Shown: piece after piece, positions 22,601-33,528 of the stretch
Layout: every line of letters starts with the position of its first letter
Position numbering within the stretch: position 1 is the first letter of the stretch
NCBI GenBank assembly: GCA_002118135.1
Contig: BDIU01000049.1
Coordinates: forward strand, 186,001-250,000
DNA from: Trebouxia sp. TZW2008
Taxonomy: Eukaryota; Chlorophyta; Trebouxiophyceae; Trebouxiales; Trebouxiaceae
Length of the DNA stretch: 64,000 bases
Reading direction: 5' to 3'
Position numbers and translations under genes: made by a program
Notes under the pieces: model-generated
What the model was told of the DNA's origin: nothing
Databases searched by the model: none
What the model saw: the letters and a program-made list of their open reading frames with translations, nothing else

Positions 22601-24510
22601 TAAATTCGAAAGCAGCAGCCTTATGCATAGAGATACCACTGATCGAATTTGAAAGCGCACTTACAGCTGATGGCTATGTCACATGATTAAGGGAGTTGCT
22701 TTGCAGGGGGATCCAGCTGATTCTGTTTTCTTCATTGAGCAAGGGGACTGTCAAGTGGGCTACAACCAGAGGCGCACTGCTGATGAAGACCTTGTGTCAA
22801 CTGTAAGCCCTTCTGTTGGATTGTCTGTACTTGTTTTCAGTGTGTGCACACTCATCATACTTAGGACAGTCACTACCTTGTTGTGCGCATGTCCTGCAGC
22901 AAAGGTACATCTGCTGGCGTTTGATGTTGCACTTTCTATGTGGCAACAATGGCACAGTACGCTCAACAGAGTTGCGCAGCTTGTTCTTTTGAATGTTCCT
23001 GACTGAAAGCTTTAAAGCCATTCAGGCTGAATGCACGCCCTCACTCAAGGCAGCTCTTTTGCTTCATGTTATCCTTGCAGCAATGAGTCTTTGTCACGCA
23101 GGGTTCCAATGATTCATCAGATGACGAAGGCCCCTCTCACCACAACAACTACGATGATGACGATGAAACAGACCCTGGAATTACAGACCCAGGCATAACT
23201 GAGGCTGGCATGACCCATGCAAGGCACCCCGACGACCCCCATCACCAGTCCAATGACCCCATGATGTCGATGGGTAGTACTGCGTTCTGGGATCCACCAG
23301 ACTTGCAGCATCCAGCCAACTCCAACAAAGTGTTAGACACACAGTCTAGCGATGTGCACACTGGTAGCATGGACCCCTCACAAGCGGGTTCTGGGTCTGG
23401 CTCGGGGTCTGGGTCAGGGTCATCAAATAGTGCGAACACTGTTTTCCCACGTGCTTCTTCGCCTGGGGCGAAAAGGATTGCTAGGGTGCGTAAGCGGCAC
23501 CTGGGGATGCTGCAGACAATGCTGGAGGCCAGTCAGCGGGCTGCTGAGTTTGTCACGTCTGTCAGGTAACGCTCAAACATATGCATGCTGAGGCCACTGA
23601 GCAAAGTTTGTGTTTCTTGCCGCTGAAGCAACTCAATGAATCAACATGCTTTCCATTCTTTTGACTGACCTTGGAAGATTTGTGCATCTGATCAATTTGT
23701 TGGCGCCGATGCATCACGCATTTCGTGATTTACACTGCATTGCAGTGATTCACAGCTTCACATTCTTGCATGTCAAATGTTGTATATGCCTTGGCAAGAC
23801 AGGTTTGTGCCAGACACACCTATGCTAAAACGCAAAGTCTATCAGCATTACTATCCTGATGCATTGTGTACTGAGTATCATGTTTGGGATTTGCTGCAGT
23901 AAGTCAAGGTCCATCATAGCACTGAGAGGACCAGGGCAGTTCATAGGGGAAGTTTTGCTGTTTGACAACACTGGCAGGGATAGTCCCATGGGCAGCTGGC
24001 AGACCTGTGTCAGGGCACGCACTGATGTCACAGCCCTCATTTTGACTGTCAAGGATCTCAAGGATTTGGTCACTCGCAAGCCTGCAGCTGAGGTTGAGCT
24101 CAGAGCGGGTGAGTACTGAGCTTGCTTTGTGACTTGAGGCTTGATGGGCACTTGGGCGTGGGAGCATCTGCGACACGACTGATGCATCAGCTGGTGCATA
24201 CACAGAAATTCTTGCTGTGCGCTAAACCCCTGGAGGCTCTGCAACAGCTGCAACATAATACAACTGCAAGTACTTCTCAATGCATCCAGCCTGTCTGCAG
24301 TAATTGTTTTGCTGGTATGTGCATTCATAGCATTTTGTGTCAAGTCTGACTGTTTTTTCGCCTGTTGCAGCCATGGCGCAGCGCAAGAGCGAATTGCTGA
24401 GGCTACAGACCCTGGAGCGGATTGCTGGCTTCCAAAACGACCTGGAAGAACAGCTGCAAATAATGATGTCGAATCCTGACCTGACTTCAGTGCGGCAAGA
24501 AGGCAGCTGA
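16611..24510 (+). CDS. GRIK/CaMKK-like protein kinase fused to a cyclic-nucleotide-binding domain
   Basis: Eleven exons join in phase: 16611-16940, 17507-17688, 18392-18644, 19582-19718, 20619-20871, 21498-21715, 22189-22323, 22707-22802, 23102-23565, 23900-24108 and 24371-24510 (about 805 codons, 5' end open). The kinase domain has the glycine loop [11 protein letters not shown], the lysine in [48 protein letters not shown] and [18 protein letters not shown] in place of HRD, together with the VIDDP block, is typical of plant GRIK (SnRK1-activating) kinases. A C-terminal cNMP-binding fold follows: [24 protein letters not shown] and a phosphate-cassette-like [10 protein letters not shown]...VRARTDVTA. 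An acidic, (GS)n-rich insert (exon 23102-23565) splits that fold. Inference: a SnRK1-type energy-signalling kinase under cyclic-nucleotide control. A plain CaMKK-family assignment is also possible. Confidence 0.82.
17080..17252. mobile_element. MITE copy 1 (pogo/mariner-like), in kinase intron
   Basis: Terminal inverted repeats begin CAGTAACTTCCTCTTGTAA on the left and CAGTGAATTCTCTGTATAA on the right (reverse strand). A TA flanks the left end, and the right flank has mutated to TG. Internal words gtccttac and ctgcagtcagaatgcag are shared with the copies at 50673 and 53885. There is no coding capacity. Confidence 0.7.
17352..17506 (+). repeat. Decayed acceptor-side copy and short repeats before exon 17507
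   Basis: The sequence gcagctgg(g/c)cg(t/c)ggtgc(c/t)agcaggctcagcaacttg at about 17351 duplicates the start of the real exon at 17507. In between, the word gagc(g/a)aacttgtcc is repeated. The copy lies on the acceptor side, upstream of the working exon. Confidence 0.6.
18092..18391 (+). repeat. Two acceptor-side copies of the G-loop exon, exact 150-bp period
   Basis: Copies of tcag|ggcatnac...gtgaaccag begin at 18092 and 18242, and the working exon begins at 18392, so both steps are exactly 150 bases. Each unit carries intron sequence, the acceptor and about the first 90 bases of the exon, through LGQGA-GKVKL-L-TAD. Copy 1 has a stop-generating change; copy 2 keeps the frame further but lacks the catalytic-lysine part. 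Confidence 0.85.
18750..18831 (+). repeat. Donor-side copy of the G-loop exon end
   Basis: It encodes [23 protein letters not shown] followed by a consensus donor attg|gtgagt, repeating the end of exon 18392-18644 (attg|gtaagt). It sits downstream of the real exon and could in principle act as an alternative 5' splice site. Confidence 0.75.
19301..19581 (+). repeat. Three acceptor-side copies of the DDPQADK exon
   Basis: Copies start at 19301 ([13 protein letters not shown]), 19361 ([20 protein letters not shown]) and about 19485. The working exon starts at 19582. Each is preceded by a gcag acceptor. Only the copy at 19582 continues to the RDVLQ donor. Confidence 0.75.
20192..20618 (+). repeat. 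Four acceptor-side copies of the catalytic-loop exon, about 108-bp period
   Basis: Copies of the [18 protein letters not shown] segment start at 20192, 20300, 20408 and 20512, with the working exon at 20619 (steps 108, 108, 104 and 107). Each unit runs from a gtgcag acceptor to about KIS and then directly into the next acceptor, so the intron piece between units is only a few bases. Copies 1-4 carry substitutions such as HGHLKPDNM and HGNIKPDNM, or stops. Confidence 0.85.
21407..21440 (+). repeat. Acceptor-side copy of the TVPFKHPS exon
   Basis: The sequence gtacccgttaagcatccaag (VPVKHPSM) repeats the start of the exon at 21498 (gtacagttcctttcaagcat). Confidence 0.6.
22013..22101 (+). repeat. 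Acceptor-side copy of the LGDCIE exon
   Basis: This repeats the start of exon 22189-22323 ([23 protein letters not shown]), with an internal 12-base deletion and a lost frame. The unit starts are about 176 bases apart. Confidence 0.7.
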
Positions 24511-25297
24511 CCAAGTGCAGTGGGCTTTTGCCACAGCTGTAGGCAACAGCGCGGCAGTTTGAATCCTGTGGTGTTCAACTGCCCATTCGGGTTGTTTACG
24601 TACTGACAAGCAGCCTTTCTGTTGCATGAACTGTTCGGCTGGGGTAATGACACTTTGATCTTCTCTCTCTATCTCTTTGTTTGGTAGTGGTGATGTAAGT
24701 GATCTGTCTTTGACTTCCTTTGTTTATTTTTTTGGGAGGAAGGTCTGCAGAGCAGGCCAGTTTGCAGCCTGAAGTGAAGTGTTTGTTGCTGACAGTGAAA
24801 AGTGTTTTGGGCGCATGTCTACAGTGAATTATGACGATCTCGCATTGGTGTGATACAGACTGATGTCAATGTTGTAAGCTGATGCTTGCATGCAATTCCC
24901 TGTTTGTACTGCATTGAATTCTTTCGGGACTGCCTTTTCCAGTTTTGACTGTTCAATGTCGAGAAAAGCAGTTGGACCCTTCTGACTGCATGCTTCGGAT
25001 TGAACGCACAGCAATGCCGCTGTAGCATTGCTGATGCCAGCTTGCGGCGTGAGCTTCGCACGCGCGCAGCAGCCATAGTAATCTTCTGAAGCATACACGC
25101 TTGAGCTGTGGTCAAAACGCATGGGCTTGACAACAGCTTGCTGACGTCTCACCAGAAGGTTTCGCACGCAAAGGATGTTACATCAATTTCAGCTGTGTCC
25201 ACCATTCGACAACGAGACCTCAGCTGCACCGACCACGCGGCGGTGCCACCCTTCACATAGCTTTCAGCCAAGCCTAGCAGCCCTGCAGCTGTCGGCG
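24511..25297. other. Intergenic; no supported gene
   Basis: This is the 3' flank of the kinase gene and the 5' flank of the methyltransferase gene. It contains a short ct-rich run near 24660. A minus-strand open frame at 25149-25412 overlaps the methyltransferase start and is judged a shadow. Confidence 0.5.
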
Positions 25298-28200
25298 ATG
25301 TCGAGACAACAGCGCCACCTGTGGCATGTTCCCGAGGAATGCTTGTCACCTGAAGTTGCAGGTACGTACGTTTGCTTGTGTTGAGGCGTTGCAAGTCAGC
25401 AGACGTGAACACTCAGTCGAGGATGCAGCTGCCTCTGTTGACAAACACTGTGAGCTCTGACCGACCTCAGGATCATCACAAATGACATGCATTCTAGTGA
25501 GATCTTACGACTCGATCAGGTTCAATGCCCTGCCTCCAAATAACTTCCACCACACCAAAATGGTACATGACATGCTAATTGCTTCAGTGCAGCAACTGGC
25601 TTTGAAAAAAAGCAACTGCAGCACGAGAAATCACTTTTTATTTGAGGCTGTATTGTGACGCCACTCATGGTACAGGTGAGCTGGATGCTGGCGCAGCAAG
25701 ACACTGGAACACCTTTTACAAGCAAAACAAGATAAACTTCTTCAAGGACCGGCACTACCTGGACAGAGAATTTCCTGAATTGGCTTCTGGCAACTGCACC
25801 ATTCTCGAGGCGAGGCAACTCGGACAATTGCTTACACGCACAGTCAGAAAAGCTGTCTTCATGACTGATCCTTCCCTAGCCATACAAGTTCTTTCTTGCA
25901 TGCTTGCCTCCATTTCCAGCTGTGCTCCAGCAAGTCTTGACTGAGATCACTTGCATTGTGCCTCAGCATGACGCAGTCCGCTTCATGCAAGACAGCATTG
26001 GCAACTTCTGTTGCCGCTACCCTGCAAATCCACAAAAATGAAGAGAGCAAAATAAATGCAAGAAGACAAACAAGGCCAGAAAAGAGGCTTGAAGAAAGGG
26101 CGATGTATCAAGCTTTCCTGCATCAGCTATGCAGCCATTTTCAGGAAACAAGTACCGTGAGTCATGCTGTGTCTGGTGCTTCATGCAGGTTGGTTGTGGT
26201 GTGGGCAACACTGCATTTCCACTGCTGGAGCTGAGTCCACAAAGCCAAGTCTACGCCTGCGACTTCGCTTCTTCAGCAATTGAACTGGTCAAGGCTCATC
26301 CTCAATATGCGTGTGGCCGCATGCACGCCTTTGTCGCAGACATTACCTGCGATGATTTGCGAGCCAATGTCCTGCCCAGCAGTGTTGACATCTGCACCAT
26401 GGTGTTTGTGCTGTCAGCTATTACCCCTGCCAAAATGCCACTGGTGAGCATTTCATGTTTTCAATTTTCCTTTTCTCATCTTTTCTCCCTGCTGTACTGC
26501 AGCTGAGCAAGACTGTTTGTTTTGTTGCATCAGCATGTCATAAGAATGCATCTCATGCCTGCTTTCAGCTGCAGAACATATTCTGTGCCCTGCTCTGTCG
26601 CCATTGGCTGCTCACATACAAACACACATAAACTGCGACGCTACTTACCCACTGTCTGCTTCTGCGCATACTTGACACCTTGTGATGTTTTAATTTGGGC
26701 TTCTTGCAAGAAAGCTTTATGCATTGTGCTCTGTTAGATAAACGAGTTCTGCAGCCAGAGGAAAGCAATCTTTTGTTATGGCCTGCTTATTGCAAGCTGC
26801 CAGAAACTTGTGGAATCACTGTTGTGCAAGACCAGTACTGTTATATTGGGTCTGCTTGTGATGCATACCCAAGCCTGTTGGCCAGGCTGCTTTGGGCTCA
26901 GTATGCAGGCTGTGCACAATCATTACAATGTCAATGTAAATATGGCGCACAGCCAAGCTCATCAACCAGGCTTTTTTGGGGTTAGTGTGCAGGCTGTGGC
27001 AAATGTGGCTAGGGTGCTCAAGGCAGGCACAGGTCGTGTGCTGGTCAGAGACTATGCAGAAGGTGACTTGGCACAGTTGCGCTTCAGTGAGTCAACACGA
27101 AGACAGCGCCTGTCACACAACTTTTATGTGAGGTCAGACGGCACACAGGCATATTACTTCTCTAAGGTCAGTTCCGTGTGAAAACAATTGATGCCTTGTG
27201 GCTCTATTGTTTAGTGAAATGTCAGTGTCGTTAGGACCTAATTGTCAAACTCTTGTTCAAAGCAATGTCCATTAGTGCGAACTTGCTCACAAGTGCATAT
27301 GTTAAGTCATGCCCTTGTAGCCATGGTCCCACACTGAAGTGAGCAAGCGCTAGCTGCAAACATTTGATGCCCTCACTGATCAAGCCATTAGTAAAAGATG
27401 TGCCTTGACCCATTTGGGAACATGCAATGCTGCACATGGTTTGTACTTTGCAGAGCTGCTCTCAGGCAAGCAGAGCTGATTGCAAGATGTAGAGTACTGC
27501 AAGTCATCTCAACTGAAATCTGTTTGCCAAAGCTCGATGCCCAAAGGTACTGCTCTGACATGCATCCTCCAGCTGTCAGTCATGCAGGCATGATCACATG
27601 TCTCAGAATAGTGCCCAGGGCTCTCATTCATTTCATTCAAAACGTATGCTGGACCGGCAGCAGGCTCAGCAGGCCCAGCTAGGTACGTGCTGGAGCAATC
27701 AACTGTCTCCAACCAAGACTCTTCTTCTTCTAAACAGGCATCAGACTGAGCGGGCAACACAGCAAAGACACTGCCACAATGGAGCAGCACTGTGACAGCT
27801 TGTATGCTTTGCAGGCAAGCTTGCTGCAGCTGTTCAAGGGTGCTGGCTTGACAAGCAAGGAGTACAGACTTCACAAGCGCCAGGTTGAAACGTGGCAATA
27901 GTGCAGCAAAAAAGGCCCTGGCCATGACGGAGCAGAACTGTCACAGGTTGTATGCTTTGCAGGCAAGCTTGCTGCAGCTGTTCAAGGATGCTGGCTTCAC
28001 ATGCAAGGAGTACAAAGTTCATGAGCGCCAGATTGAGAACCGGCGGCAGGAGGTCACCATGCACCGCCGCTGGGTGCAGGCTGTCTTTGCCTACACCCCT
28101 GACAGCACCATAAGCAATGCGGACATTACCACTGCCCAAATTTGTGACATTTCTGGAGTCAACCTGGTCACAGCCTCTGCGCATGTTCTTGACAATTCGG

Positions 28201-30597
28201 ACATTACTGCTGCCCAAACTCCTAGCAGCGTTGCAGTCAGCCCAGGCATGGTTGACGCCCAGAAGTCTGATATCAATGGAGTCCCCCTGCACACAACTGC
28301 TGCTGAAGCCCTTGATAGTGCTGATACCACCGCTGCACAAGCCTCTACTGATGCCAGAGACAATTTGCACATCACTTCTTCCCAAACCGCTGATACTGCC
28401 GGAGTCAATCGTCACAACAACAATGCCTCAAACCCTGACAGCGGCAGGGACAGTACGGACACAAGTGTGCAGCAGCCGTCTGTCGCACAAACTATATGCT
28501 CCCAGTCAACTACCTTGCACAGCATGGCGGACATTTCACAGCCAGCTGTGTCGCAGCAGCTGCCATCAGGGAGGCCAGATCAAAGCATGGATCAGTCTGC
28601 ACCCTCAAGCAGGATCAGCAGAGAGTGTACTGGATCAGCGCCCAACCGGAGGCATCAAGAATGGGAGGAAGGGGGAACAATGCCAGAGCAAGACTCTCTT
28701 ACTGGCAGCCTCTTTGCTGAGGACCATGCAGAGGAGGTGCTGCCCTATCGTTTTATGTGTTGTGAGCATAGCATTCACTTGACCGACTAAGCTGCTGTCA
28801 GACCAGCACAAACTTGCTCAGTTTGCAATGTAGCTTATAAGTGTGTCAGGAAGCCTTCATTGTCCAGTTCCTGTTTCGTCCATGTGACACACGTTTCCAG
28901 GCAGAAATGCTGCTTCAGTCATGCCTCGCCCTTGTCATCATTTAGCCTTCATCAGGAATCATGAGAAAGCTGTCTTCATGCTTGTCATGACTGTCAGCAG
29001 ATGATCAGATGCACCTCACAGTTCAGAGCACATTGCGGTTGGACTGTCTGATTTGAGACAAGAAGCACTAGAGAGTGTCCCGTCAGCTCGCACGTTTGGC
29101 TTGAGTGACAGCTGTTTTGGCTGATGCAAGGTGCTGGAGGAAGCGGAACTTGAACCAGGAGGCTTAATAGCTCAAGTGATCATTGTGAGTTGGCAGCATC
29201 AACACACCCTGGAGCACACTGGCCTTATGTACTGTCAGAGCTGCCTGCCCTTGGTCATGGCTGAAGTGGTTCAGGTGCCTCAAGTGACAGCTGTTTTGGC
29301 TGTTGCTAGGTGATGGATGAGGTGGAACTTGAACCAGGAGGCTTGACAGCTCAAGTGATCAGTGTGAGTCGGCAGCATCAACACACCCTGGAGCACACTG
29401 GCCTCATGTGTTGGCAGAGCTGCCTGCCTTTGGCGCGGCTCCTGCTGGCTCATCCCTCCCTCACCCAAGGTACCTGTCTTTGCGTGCTGACACTGTTTGA
29501 TTTGTGCTTTTGCTTTGCGCTTGACATAATAGCGGTGATCTTTTTGGCATAACACATGGGATAAGTTGTGTTGCTTTGAGTGTGTCTTATGTGTCAGGAG
29601 ATTTCATCAAGCACTCATCTTCTATTGCAAGCAAGGCTGGTGCCTTGGCTGAAAACAGACCAGAATCGTGGCATGTCGCAGGCAAACAAGTGATGGAAGT
29701 GGGCTGTGGTGTGAACCCACTGTGCTGCCTAGCTGTGCTGCAGGAACCACTGGGAGTGTGTTCCAAGGCCAATTATGTATGGTGCAGGGAAGCGTGTCTT
29801 GGAGGTGGGCTGTGGTGTGAACCCGCTATGCTGCCTGGCTGCATTGCGCCATTGCACCAGATTTGTTGCCACTGACGGCAGTGTTGAAGCCCTGAGAGGG
29901 TTGGCAAGGAACTTGAATCTCAACTGCAGGTATAATGAAGTATGCATGCACTGTATCTGTGGGTATATCGGCAGAAAATGGTTGCATTGGTTTGCTGTGG
30001 CCCTACATGATGTTTGCCTTACCCATGGACTACAAGCCCAACAAAGATGTGGTCGATGCATTGAAACAGGTGTCATGTGCCACATGACATTGTTTAGTAG
30101 CTGCGTGATTTGCTGTGCTAGTCTAGCTGCTTTGCAGGTTTGCATTTTGAGTGCAAACCCATATTGTAGTTGTCAACTCTGTGCAAGTCCTGCATCCGTG
30201 CTGAGGAGTACCGCGTTAGCAATTGCATTGCTTTGCTGGCAGGAAAGTTGTTATGGAGCGAGCAAGAACAGCTCCTTTGGTGTGGGGTGATAATCAGCAT
30301 CAATCAGTGATCCAAAGCTGCTATGGATCTTTTGATACAATCGTTGGTGCTGACGTTGTATATACTTCAGAGGCTATACCTGCTTTGTTTGCAACCTGCA
30401 AACGTCTGTTGTCATCTCGTGAGAGTGCACAGTTAGTGCTGTGTCACATCACCAGGAGAGTCAGTGAAAATGCAATCATAGATGCAGCTGCTGCGTGTGG
30501 TTTGCAACACACGTCTTGCTTGTCAGAATGGACACAAACGGCTACAGCTTCTGTCGATGGGCCTTTCAGACTTTTGACTTTCAAACACCAATCGTGA
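25298..30597 (+). CDS. Two-domain methyltransferase: METTL2/6-type tRNA m3C domain plus METTL/FAM86-like domain
   Basis: Eight exons join in phase into 685 aa: 25298-25361, 25676-25809, 26189-26443, 26993-27166, 27963-28736, 29310-29469, 29788-29929 and 30243-30597. The N-terminal half matches METTL2/6/8 tRNA N3-methylcytidine transferases: HWNTFYKQNKINFFKDRHYL, the SAM motif ILE|VGCGVGNTAFPLLE, YACDFASSAIELVK, FVLSAITPAKMP and VLVRDYAEGDLAQLRF. After a Thr/Ala/Ser-rich linker the second Rossmann domain has HTGLMCWQSCLPLA, KRVLEVGCGVNPLCCLAAL, VATDGS and FDTIVGADVVY, as in METTL21/FAM86-type protein methyltransferases. Plants have proteins of this two-domain design. The intron after 25809 starts with GC, not GT. 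The join from the linker exon to 29310 is inferred from phase; two separate genes remain possible. Confidence 0.8.
26860..26992 (+). repeat. Acceptor-side copy before exon 26993
   Basis: The stretch aagcctgttggccaggctgc...agtatgcaggctgtg is repeated about 80 bases later as caagctcatcaaccaggctt...agtgtgcaggctgtg. It duplicates the branch and acceptor region plus the first codons of the exon. Confidence 0.6.
27680..27962 (+). repeat. Acceptor-side copy of the methyltransferase exon 27963, 148-bp spacing
   Basis: The unit beginning gcaagcttgctgcagctgtt at 27815 repeats the exon start at 27963, together with about 55 bases of preceding intron (gagcag-actgt-acag-ttgtatgctttgcag). The copied peptide (ASLLQLFKGAGLTSKEYRLH) stays similar for about 25 codons and then diverges. 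Confidence 0.8.
29103..29309 (+). repeat. Acceptor-side copy of exon 29310, 179-bp spacing
   Basis: It repeats the intron stretch gtgacagctgttttggctg and about 110 bases of exon (EELELEPGG-like start through QHQHTLEHTGLMY). It starts at 29131 against 29310 for the working exon. Confidence 0.8.
29681..29787 (+). repeat. Acceptor-side copy of the SAM-motif exon
   Basis: The sequence gcaaacaagtgatggaagtg...aacccactgtgctgcctagc repeats the start of exon 29788 (KRVLEVGCGVNPLCCLA) as KQVMEVGCGVNPLCCLA before diverging. A gtcgcag acceptor precedes it. Confidence 0.75.
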
Positions 30598-30819
30598 CAC
30601 TCCCCCAAAAAGTTGCGGTGCTGTTTGTACAAAGCCAACCGATGGTCAATCATTATAGCAATTGCAAGGCATTGACACACAGCTGTCTCACTGAGAGCGC
30701 GTTGAACTACAGCCAGGCAAACCGAACACAGCAGCAACATGCACAAAAACAACTGCTGCGGCTTCTCAGAACCCTTGCAAATGTACAATCAGCTGCCACC
30801 CTGCAACATGCATACTCTG

Positions 30820-32374
30820 CTACCTGAACTCATAATGTGATGACACATAGCCCTGCTTCCATTCCTTCCGCAGAGGTTTGAGCTGAAGTCTCTGATAAGG
30901 GCTGCTGTGTGGATCATGATAGAAACCTTCAATTCTGCCAGTTTGGCGTGAGATGCAGATGTAGTAAAAGCCAGCAATTGTCAACCCACAATCATCTCCC
31001 ACATTGACAAAGTTCTTTTCCTTCCATCGCATGAAGATATGAGTGTGTGTTGACAAATCACTGCACCTGCATGCATCATACAATCAGTGTCAGAATTGAG
31101 GTGATTACGCTTAGCACACACATGTGAGAAGAAGACGCATGTGCCACAACATCATCTTGCTCTGCCATAAAGGAGAGCTGTAGCGTTATGCTCTCAGGGC
31201 TGCTACAGATGCTCCCAGAAGACGCCTCGCAACAAGCACTTGTATTTCGCTTCCTCGCCTTTCTCTTCTAAAGCTGTGCTTCACAGGCATACACATCTGG
31301 GATCACACCTGCCACCAGAGCTGTGCACTTTCCGCCGCAGCGGCAGGAACCCATCAAATCTAGGCCAATGGCGCACATCAATCTTCTTGTCAGCACCCCA
31401 CTTGGATGTGATGAAAGAATGGTTCACATTGTCTATGATGTCACCTTCCCAAAAGGTAACCACTGGCGTTTTAGCTTGCGGCACATTGTCAGCTCGCATG
31501 CTGCCGCAGACATAGCCTGTGTCCAGATCTACTTCCTGCAACAGACAAAGCGTGTTTGAAAATATCGTGGACACTATTTCTTGCAGACTCCAACGTCACT
31601 TGGGCATGAAAGTATCTGCGATACCAATCACACCCAAGCTGATGCATGTGTCCTGTACACAACACTTGTCAGCATGTTGTGTTGAGTATGCAGGATGATG
31701 CTGCTTTTGCACACATGTGTGCTCATTGATGACAGCTGGAAGTCAGGTGTGAAGGGATCTGCGGATAGGGACATGTTCAGGTCGCGTTCACAGTAAGTAA
31801 TGCAAAATTTGGAAACTCGGCAGCAGGTGGGTCTTGCACATATCAAGGAGCTGCAGATGTCCATGATGACCCGGACTGCCTCTATAGACAGAGGCTCCTG
31901 TCATGACGCCTGACAGCATGCACTTTTCTGTTTCTTGACGAAATCCCACCTCAATCAGCACTTGCACTCCCCAGTCCTCTGATGAATTTGTGGAAGCCTG
32001 AGAAACTCTTTGTGTGCCTTGAAATTGCTGACCAGCTTGCAAGTAGCTGCACACCTCAGGCCGCCCAAAGTCCTGCAAACCGTGACCAAGACAGGGTAAG
32101 ACTGAAGTTGCGCGTTTGTCAAAACGAGATGGGATATGTGCAAGGAGCATTGTTTGCAGAAACAAAGCACTGCAAAAGCTTATGCACAGTATGCAGAACA
32201 ACTGGTCCTACAGCTGCTGTTGCTCAAGTCAAACAGTGAGTTCTGTTGGGTACATGACATTGGCAGATGTATTATGATGTGCGTTCTTTTGACAATCTAT
32301 GAGAGGCACCTGTTCTTCAGCATCCTCGATATAGCAGTCTGCTGGGGAAGCAGAATCCGCAAAGCTCGCGACAT
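30820..32374 (-). CDS. GID4: GID4/Vid24-family substrate receptor of the GID ubiquitin ligase
   Basis: Four exons join in phase into 209 aa: 32374-32310, 32046-31950, 31535-31309 and 31060-30820. Family signatures are the QFQGTQRVSQ start of the beta-barrel, VDLDTGYVCGSMRADNVP, TPVVTFWEGDIIDNVNHSF, DVRHWPRF and the C-terminal MRWKEKNFVNVGDDCGLTIA and GFYYICISRQTGRIEGFYH. In yeast and animals GID4 recognises N-terminal degrons, classically Pro/N, for the GID/CTLH E3 complex. The start ATG at 32372-32374 was chosen because only this frame gives phase 2 at the first junction. The N-terminus is short compared with fungal homologues. The gene ends tail-to-tail with the methyltransferase, whose stop is 222 bases away. 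Confidence 0.85.
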
Positions 32375-33528
32375 CGCGAACTGCAAGGACCTCAGTGTTG
32401 GAGGGGCAGGGGTCAAGACGGGCGGACTCCTCTGCGCTTGCTCTGAGCTCGCGGGCTTGCAGTTCACGCTGTACAGACAGGACCTACAATTTTTTGGGAA
32501 GGAAAGCAGGCGATGATGTGCCGCCTTGTCGACGTCAGGCAAATCGGCATACTGAGCCGATGTTGCGCGGAAACAAAATCGCAAAGTACACTGCCGGCAC
32601 GAAACGCTTCACTGCACCAATAGCTATGGCTGCCAATGAGGTGCCGATCCACGTGTCTGCGTAAGCGGCTGTATAAGGGCATCGAGGTTGCTCACCAGGA
32701 AGCGAAGCTGCTGTACGGCCGTGACGCCGGTGTTTGTGCCAACTGTGCTAGTTGTTGCGCCCGTCGACGAGTCCGATCTGCGCTCTTCAGGCCATACTGC
32801 AAAGTTTGGATAACGTCGCCGAACTTCTCTCGGAGGTTCCCGATTGGTTGGCATTCGGTCTCAGACGCAAGCTGCCAACCAGCGTGTCCCTGAACTCTTG
32901 CAACAAGAACACTCCCCTTTGGCTACTGAGCTGACACCACGGCCCATGCTAGGACACGCTGGCTCCGAAACCATCTGCATGCTTCACTGGCTCACGACAC
33001 CAGGGCTACAAGTGTAGGATTTCCTGATCCGAGGATCTGTGCCAAGGACAAGACATGCCTGCCAACGCACAAGCAGTCGAAGCTTTGCAATTGTGCCGGC
33101 GCATTGGAACGCATGCTGGCAGTGCTCATCTCGAGACATGAGCTCATGCACATGTCAAACATGCTCATGGGCATGAAGCTGATTGAGCGCTGTTGCAGTG
33201 GTCTTGAGGTACTGAGCACTGCTGACGCTTTGTCTAGCAACGTAAGACTGCTAGCTTGGCTGACATTTAAATCAGCGGCTGTGACAACTTGCATGTGCAA
33301 ACGCATGCATGCTAGCAGCAAAGACGTGCGATTGAACAATTGACGAAATACAGAGAGCTTGCAATCAGCAAGCTTCAGCATCAAGCCAAACATATAACAG
33401 AGCTGCTTCTGCAATGATTGAGGTAACATGCTTTCTGAGATGTGTCCATGTTGACTCTCCGTGCCATGCATTTAGCAGTTTGGCGCTTGCTTGTGCACTT
33501 TTTACCAAGCAAGCCTCTAGATTGATAG
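32375..33528. other. Unresolved open frames; no confident gene
   Basis: On the minus strand, overlapping frames at about 32660-32910 look protein-like (NLREKFGDVIQTLQYGLK in one, AAIAIGAVKRFVPAVYFAIL in another) and could be exons of a small gene or the GID4 5' UTR. I could not join them in phase. The 159-codon minus-strand frame at 32992-33471 shows no recognisable domain. Confidence 0.35.

Noticed and set aside
24222..24653. Overlapping minus-strand frames of 143 and 229 codons (23825-24653)
   Set aside because: They are antisense to the cNMP-binding exons of the kinase, whose phases and motifs are consistent.
25149..25412. Minus-strand frame that looks moderately protein-like near the methyltransferase start
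   Set aside because: The plus-strand exon 25298-25361 has an ATG, a strong gtacgt donor and the correct phase to the conserved next exon.
27834..28415. Minus-strand 193-codon frame
   Set aside because: It is antisense to the conserved methyltransferase exon 27963-28736; no domain is visible.
32992..33471. Minus-strand 159-codon frame between GID4 and FSH1
   Set aside because: No domain and no splice support were seen; the plus strand has a competing open frame.
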